Under the pieces are notes generated by a model. That model had not been told where the DNA came from. It saw nothing but the letters and a program-made list of their open reading frames with translations, and made no database searches. The position numbers and the translations under genes were made by a program. From the NCBI GenBank assembly GCA_018136815.1, contig CM030938.1:2020202-2084201 (forward strand): DNA of 64,000 bases, in the 5' to 3' direction. Of the stretch, positions 60,719 through 64,000 are shown piece after piece. Position 1 is the first letter of the stretch. The number at the start of each line of letters is the position of its first letter. Source of the DNA: Isochrysis galbana. Its lineage: Eukaryota; Haptophyta; Isochrysidales; Isochrysidaceae.

Positions 60719-63700
60719 ATGCTGCCCGCGGTGAAAGAGAGCGGGAATATGGAGCTCGGCATGAATGAGCTCGCCCCCGCGCGGCCCAGCCGCCACCGCT
60801 CGCTGAGCCGCCTTATCCGGCCAGAAGAGGAGGTTGGCCTAGGCGCCTTCTCAGCCGCTCTCTTCTTTGGCGCATGGCTCGTGCCGGTCACACTGCTCGT
60901 GGGCATCTTCGGACTAGGGCTCGCGAGCTATTCGAGCCCCATCGCCTCGTTGCCCCTTCTCCAGGTACAGAACCTGACGGCCGAGGTGGTGCAGGAAGTC
61001 GAGCGAAAGCCTGCGCCGGAAGTTGTTACGCCGGCGGCGCCAGGTATTCCACCGCGCGCCTTCGATCCACTATCGGCTTACCATAACCTCGAGGTGATGA
61101 ACAACGCGACGGAGGGCTTCTTTCGCATGCTGTGGGAGGAAAAATCGGCGAGACTTTGGTTTGAGGTGGCTGCCGATGATCTCGGATCGGAGTTTGTAGT
61201 GTCCGCCATGGTGGGCAAGGGTGATGGCACTGTGGCGCTCTTGCATCAACCGCACACTGCATCCGAGCGGAATGTATTCAAGTTCGAAGACTCACCTCAC
61301 GTCGAGGGGACTCTTGACCTTATCGCGCCGCAGTACGAGCTGCGAGTGCCCCCTGCAAACGGGACCATCAGCAAAGAGATGCTCGCATCTGCGGCCTGGC
61401 CTGGCTATGTGCGCACCTTTGAAGGGACCAAGGTCTATGGCTGGGCCACACGTCCGAATGCCAGCTCGGCACGATACCAGGCTGTTGTTGCGGACGGCAC
61501 GTGCGATATTGTGCTATGGAGGAACGCATCTGACCCAGTGATTCGACCGACGGAAGGGTGCGAGCCATACTCTCTCAACCAAACGTCGTGGCTCATTGAC
61601 GTGACCACATGGCTTGTCAGCGGCGCGGGAGTCCTGTCGAGCCCGCTCTCAGGCGGCCGTCTCGTGTCGGCAAAGGCATTCCCAGCCAATGCCGAAGTAG
61701 CTGTTCAGACTACAGACCTAGAAATCCGACTGTCCATCGCAAAACTGCCGCCGCCATTGCCAATCGCACGAGTGGCTGACGACCGCGTCGGCTATTGGAA
61801 CCTCCACTACACCGAGGTTGGGTCATCGGCTACAGGCGAGCTAAGTGAGCGCACTACCAACCGCAAAGTGGACGTCATACATCGATGGCGGCTAGAGCCT
61901 GCTGATCCATCGATCGACGTTGCCGAGGAAGTCGCTGCTGAACGACTGGTCGTGCCCCATAAGCCCATCACCTTCTATATTGACCCCTCTGTCCCTGAGC
62001 GATGGCGCGCAGCCATGCGCCGCGGAGTTGAAGCGTGGCTCCCGGCATTCGAACAGGCTGGCTGGCGCGACGCCATCCGGGCGGTCCTGCCTGGGGAACC
62101 TGACTGGCCGGAAGACTACTCCGCCGCCGACATACGCTATGCGTCCATCTCGTGGGCCATTTCGATGGACCGCGTCTACGCAGTTGGGCCACACACTTAT
62201 GATCCTCGCACTGGCGAGATTCTGGATGCTGATATCATGTTTGCTCACTCTTGGATCGATGCATGGATCTCGGGATTTGAAGCTGAATCTGGAGGGGCGG
62301 GTGTTTCCGATATGATATCCCGCGGACATGGGCACGTCCGCGACGGCCTGCACACGATAGCTCAACATGCTACCCAGGATGCTGCTGCTGGGGCCGGCCG
62401 GCTTGAGCGCAGATTGCGCCAATCGCAACGCCAAGTAGACGCGGCACTAGGAGAGCTCTCAGATTCCCATAGCTCATATCCTGACGGGCACGAGATTCTT
62501 CCACATTCGGACGACTATGTCTCTCCTGAGGCCCATGGGCACCGCCATGGCCACGATGCGCATCCAGGGCCTTGCGGCTTGGCAGCTGCCTCGCAAGCGC
62601 GTGAGGCCATTGGCATTCTCCGTGCGAAGCTGCAGCTTGATGGCGTTATCGGTGAGGGAGACCCTGTGCCCGAGGAGTATGTTGAGGCGGGGCTCGTCGA
62701 GGTGACGATGCACGAGGTTGGACACACGCTTGGGCTCCGGCATAATTTCCGGGCCTCTGCTGCATATTCCTTTGCCCAGCTCTCGGATCCTACGTTCACT
62801 GCGGAACATGGTTTTGCCTCCTCTGTCATGGACTATGTGGGAGCATTTCTCCCCTCCAATCGGTCGTTTGCAGTGATTGGGTCCGAGGACGCGGCGGTGG
62901 ACGTGACGGTTGCCAGAGCTCACGAGGCGCAGGCTGGGCGCTCCGTAAAGCCCGTAACGGCACATGGCTACAACCCTTTTGCTTCGGGTGTTGGCGTATA
63001 CGACCGGCACGCGATTGAGTATGGATACAAGGTGTTCTCCGGCGAAGTTTCTGGGAGGCCTCTAGAGCAGCTCGCCACCCTCGCCGCGCGCGGCTCGACC
63101 GAGCGCGAGCTCGCCTTTGCAACGGACGAAGATGGCCCGCGCACGGACGGCGTGGATCCACACACCTCGCTCTATGACATGTCCGACGACCCTATCGGAT
63201 TCCACGCCGATTCGCTCGCGCTTGCACAGCAGCTACTCGCTAGTGCCGCTCAGCGCGCTGTGCTCGACGGGGAATCCTGGACGCGGTTGCTGCCGAGCGT
63301 TCAGCATTACATGAGAGCAGCGCTCCGCGCAGGCACCTACAGTGCCAAGTATATTGGTGGGTTCAGCTTCTCAAAGGCACACAAAGGCGACACTGGCGCC
63401 ACAAGCGTGTCGCAAGCAGTCGTTAAGCCAGTTCCCGCTGCCGAGCAATGGCGAGCGCTGCGGCTGATCCTGCAGATTATTTCGGACGACTTTTGGGTCC
63501 CGGCGACACGTGCCCTACGTTCCCTGCCCAAGAGGACAGGCTGGTGCAAGGGTCTAGATCGCTATTGCTATGGCGTTGGCCCGGCCGAATTGCTAGCTCA
63601 AGTGCAGGAGACACGCGTGATGCTCTTGCACACGCTCGTCCAGCCGCACCGGCTAGCTGGTCTCCAGCAAGCTGAGTGGGAGGGGCTAGAAGCGGCCGGT

Positions 63701-64000
63701 GACGGCGTCACCGACGCACCAGCAGAGGCACAGTCGGCTTGGGAGGTGGCCTGGCTGCGGCCTCCGGTGCCGCTCACGTTGCCATCGTTTGCGGCCTCCA
63801 CACCGAGCACTGGCTCACTCCTGCGCGCCATACATTCCGTGGTGAGCGGAGCAAGCGGTGCCTCCTTATCGATGCCGGCGTCTAGCAGCGCGGTGGTAGC
63901 GGCAGAAACGAAGGCACGCCACTCAGTCGAGCGCGTGTGGGTCTCGATCCTTGCCGACATGTCAGACGGAACGGGCGAAGCTGCGGCTGTCGCCACCTCA
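60719..64000 (+). CDS. Membrane-anchored zinc metalloprotease (DUF5117/DUF4953-type), right end cut by window
   Basis: From the ATG at 60719 the frame is open for 1094 codons to the window edge, without an intron. A hydrophobic segment at about residues 41-70 (GAFSAALFFGAWLVPVTLLVGIFG) after a basic stretch suggests a type II membrane protein. The sequence then follows the bacterial family: VADDRVGYWNLHY, HRWRLEPADPS, KPITFYIDPSVPERW, GVEAWLPAFEQAGW, YDPRTGEILDADIMFAHSW, the zinc site HEVGHTLGLRHN at 665-676 (His665, Glu666, His669, His675), and a Met-turn SVMDYVG at 702-708. A His/Asp-rich insert (HGHRHGHDAHP) lies shortly before the zinc site. Bacterial members are secreted or periplasmic; the substrate is unknown. 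Similarity to a bacterial family suggests transfer, which is inference. The C-terminus is not seen. Confidence 0.88.
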   Translation, partial: MLPAVKESGNMELGMNELAPARPSRHRSLSRLIRPEEEVGLGAFSAALFFGAWLVPVTLLVGIFGLGLASYSSPIASLPLLQVQNLTAEVVQEVERKPAPEVVTPAAPGIPPRAFDPLSAYHNLEVMNNATEGFFRMLWEEKSARLWFEVAADDLGSEFVVSAMVGKGDGTVALLHQPHTASERNVFKFEDSPHVEGTLDLIAPQYELRVPPANGTISKEMLASAAWPGYVRTFEGTKVYGWATRPNASSARYQAVVADGTCDIVLWRNASDPVIRPTEGCEPYSLNQTSWLIDVTTWLVSGAGVLSSPLSGGRLVSAKAFPANAEVAVQTTDLEIRLSIAKLPPPLPIARVADDRVGYWNLHYTEVGSSATGELSERTTNRKVDVIHRWRLEPADPSIDVAEEVAAERLVVPHKPITFYIDPSVPERWRAAMRRGVEAWLPAFEQAGWRDAIRAVLPGEPDWPEDYSAADIRYASISWAISMDRVYAVGPHTYDPRTGEILDADIMFAHSWIDAWISGFEAESGGAGVSDMISRGHGHVRDGLHTIAQHATQDAAAGAGRLERRLRQSQRQVDAALGELSDSHSSYPDGHEILPHSDDYVSPEAHGHRHGHDAHPGPCGLAAASQAREAIGILRAKLQLDGVIGEGDPVPEEYVEAGLVEVTMHEVGHTLGLRHNFRASAAYSFAQLSDPTFTAEHGFASSVMDYVGAFLPSNRSFAVIGSEDAAVDVTVARAHEAQAGRSVKPVTAHGYNPFASGVGVYDRHAIEYGYKVFSGEVSGRPLEQLATLAARGSTERELAFATDEDGPRTDGVDPHTSLYDMSDDPIGFHADSLALAQQLLASAAQRAVLDGESWTRLLPSVQHYMRAALRAGTYSAKYIGGFSFSKAHKGDTGATSVSQAVVKPVPAAEQWRALRLILQIISDDFWVPATRALRSLPKRTGWCKGLDRYCYGVGPAELLAQVQETRVMLLHTLVQPHRLAGLQQAEWEGLEAAGDGVTDAPAEAQSAWEVAWLRPPVPLTLPSFAASTPSTGSLLRAIHSVVSGASGASLSMPASSSAVVAAETKARHSVERVWVSILADMSDGTGEAAAVATS

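Noticed and set aside
1..64000. tRNA, rRNA or snRNA genes, riboswitches, replication origins, integrated virus
   Set aside because: I looked for clover-leaf arms, rRNA-like blocks, capsid or polymerase motifs and saw none. A covariance-model search (Infernal, tRNAscan-SE) would be the decisive test for the RNA genes.

Overview
The window is nuclear DNA of a photosynthetic eukaryote, most likely a GC-rich unicellular alga with a secondary or tertiary plastid. A haptophyte or a related chromist is my best guess, from the overall look and not from a diagnostic marker. The reasons are spliceosomal introns with GT..AG ends, intron-poor long genes next to genes with very small exons, three nuclear plastid genes whose N-termini look like a signal peptide followed by a basic Ala/Pro/Arg-rich transit segment, and abundant eukaryotic DNA transposons (hAT, piggyBac) and retroelement remnants. 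No rRNA, tRNA, CRISPR array or prokaryotic operon was found. There is one 100-N assembly gap (55310-55409).

Layout. 1-8000: dispersed-repeat copies, a cytosolic-type valyl-tRNA synthetase (minus), tandem repeats, then a small plastid-targeted membrane protein at 7375-7776. 8800-14700: a frameshifted coiled-coil ORF, a doubtful minus-strand gene around 10100-11680, long polypurine/polypyrimidine tracts and a piggyBac-type MITE with TTAT flanks. 15800-17500: a large dispersed repeat that recurs inverted at 47840-48785, and an A/T-rich palindromic MITE. 18036-19431: TAB2-like photosystem I translation factor, whose single intron carries a 71-bp near-perfect inverted repeat. 20085-22000: a chain of hairpin-headed repeats, a truncated hAT copy and a retroelement ORF fragment. 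22402-24351: secreted haem peroxidase (minus). 25763-30484: kringle protein with two sulfatase-like halves (minus, 3 exons), divergently paired with a DUF6314-like gene at 30753-31301. 32158-32495: broken chromodomain fragment. 33537-35279: BACK-Kelch protein. 36517-37491: GUN4 with four exons. 37702-39012: SAP-piggyBac transposase remnant. 41290-43767: J-domain/DnaJ-X/PDZ/PH protein. 44334-46379: retroelement ORF that looks like an internally deleted LINE. 49938-53246: five-exon PPEF/PP7-type phosphatase (minus). 54502-55309: start of a second BED-finger transposase. 56403-59819: a complete hAT element with 8-bp target duplication, sitting inside another retroelement copy. 60719-64000: membrane-anchored bacterial-type zinc metalloprotease that is open at the right edge.

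The host genes are unrelated housekeeping, plastid, secretory and signalling genes separated by transposon debris. Two themes recur. First, several genes are preceded by strand-biased tracts, with CT-rich sequence upstream and sometimes GA-rich sequence next to the ATG. Second, many repeats, including the retroelement ORFs, begin with a short perfect hairpin whose sequence differs between families but whose pairing is kept, placed 3-5 nt before an ATG in most copies.

Exon joins given below were read by eye from splice signals, reading frame and family conservation. They have not been checked against transcripts.
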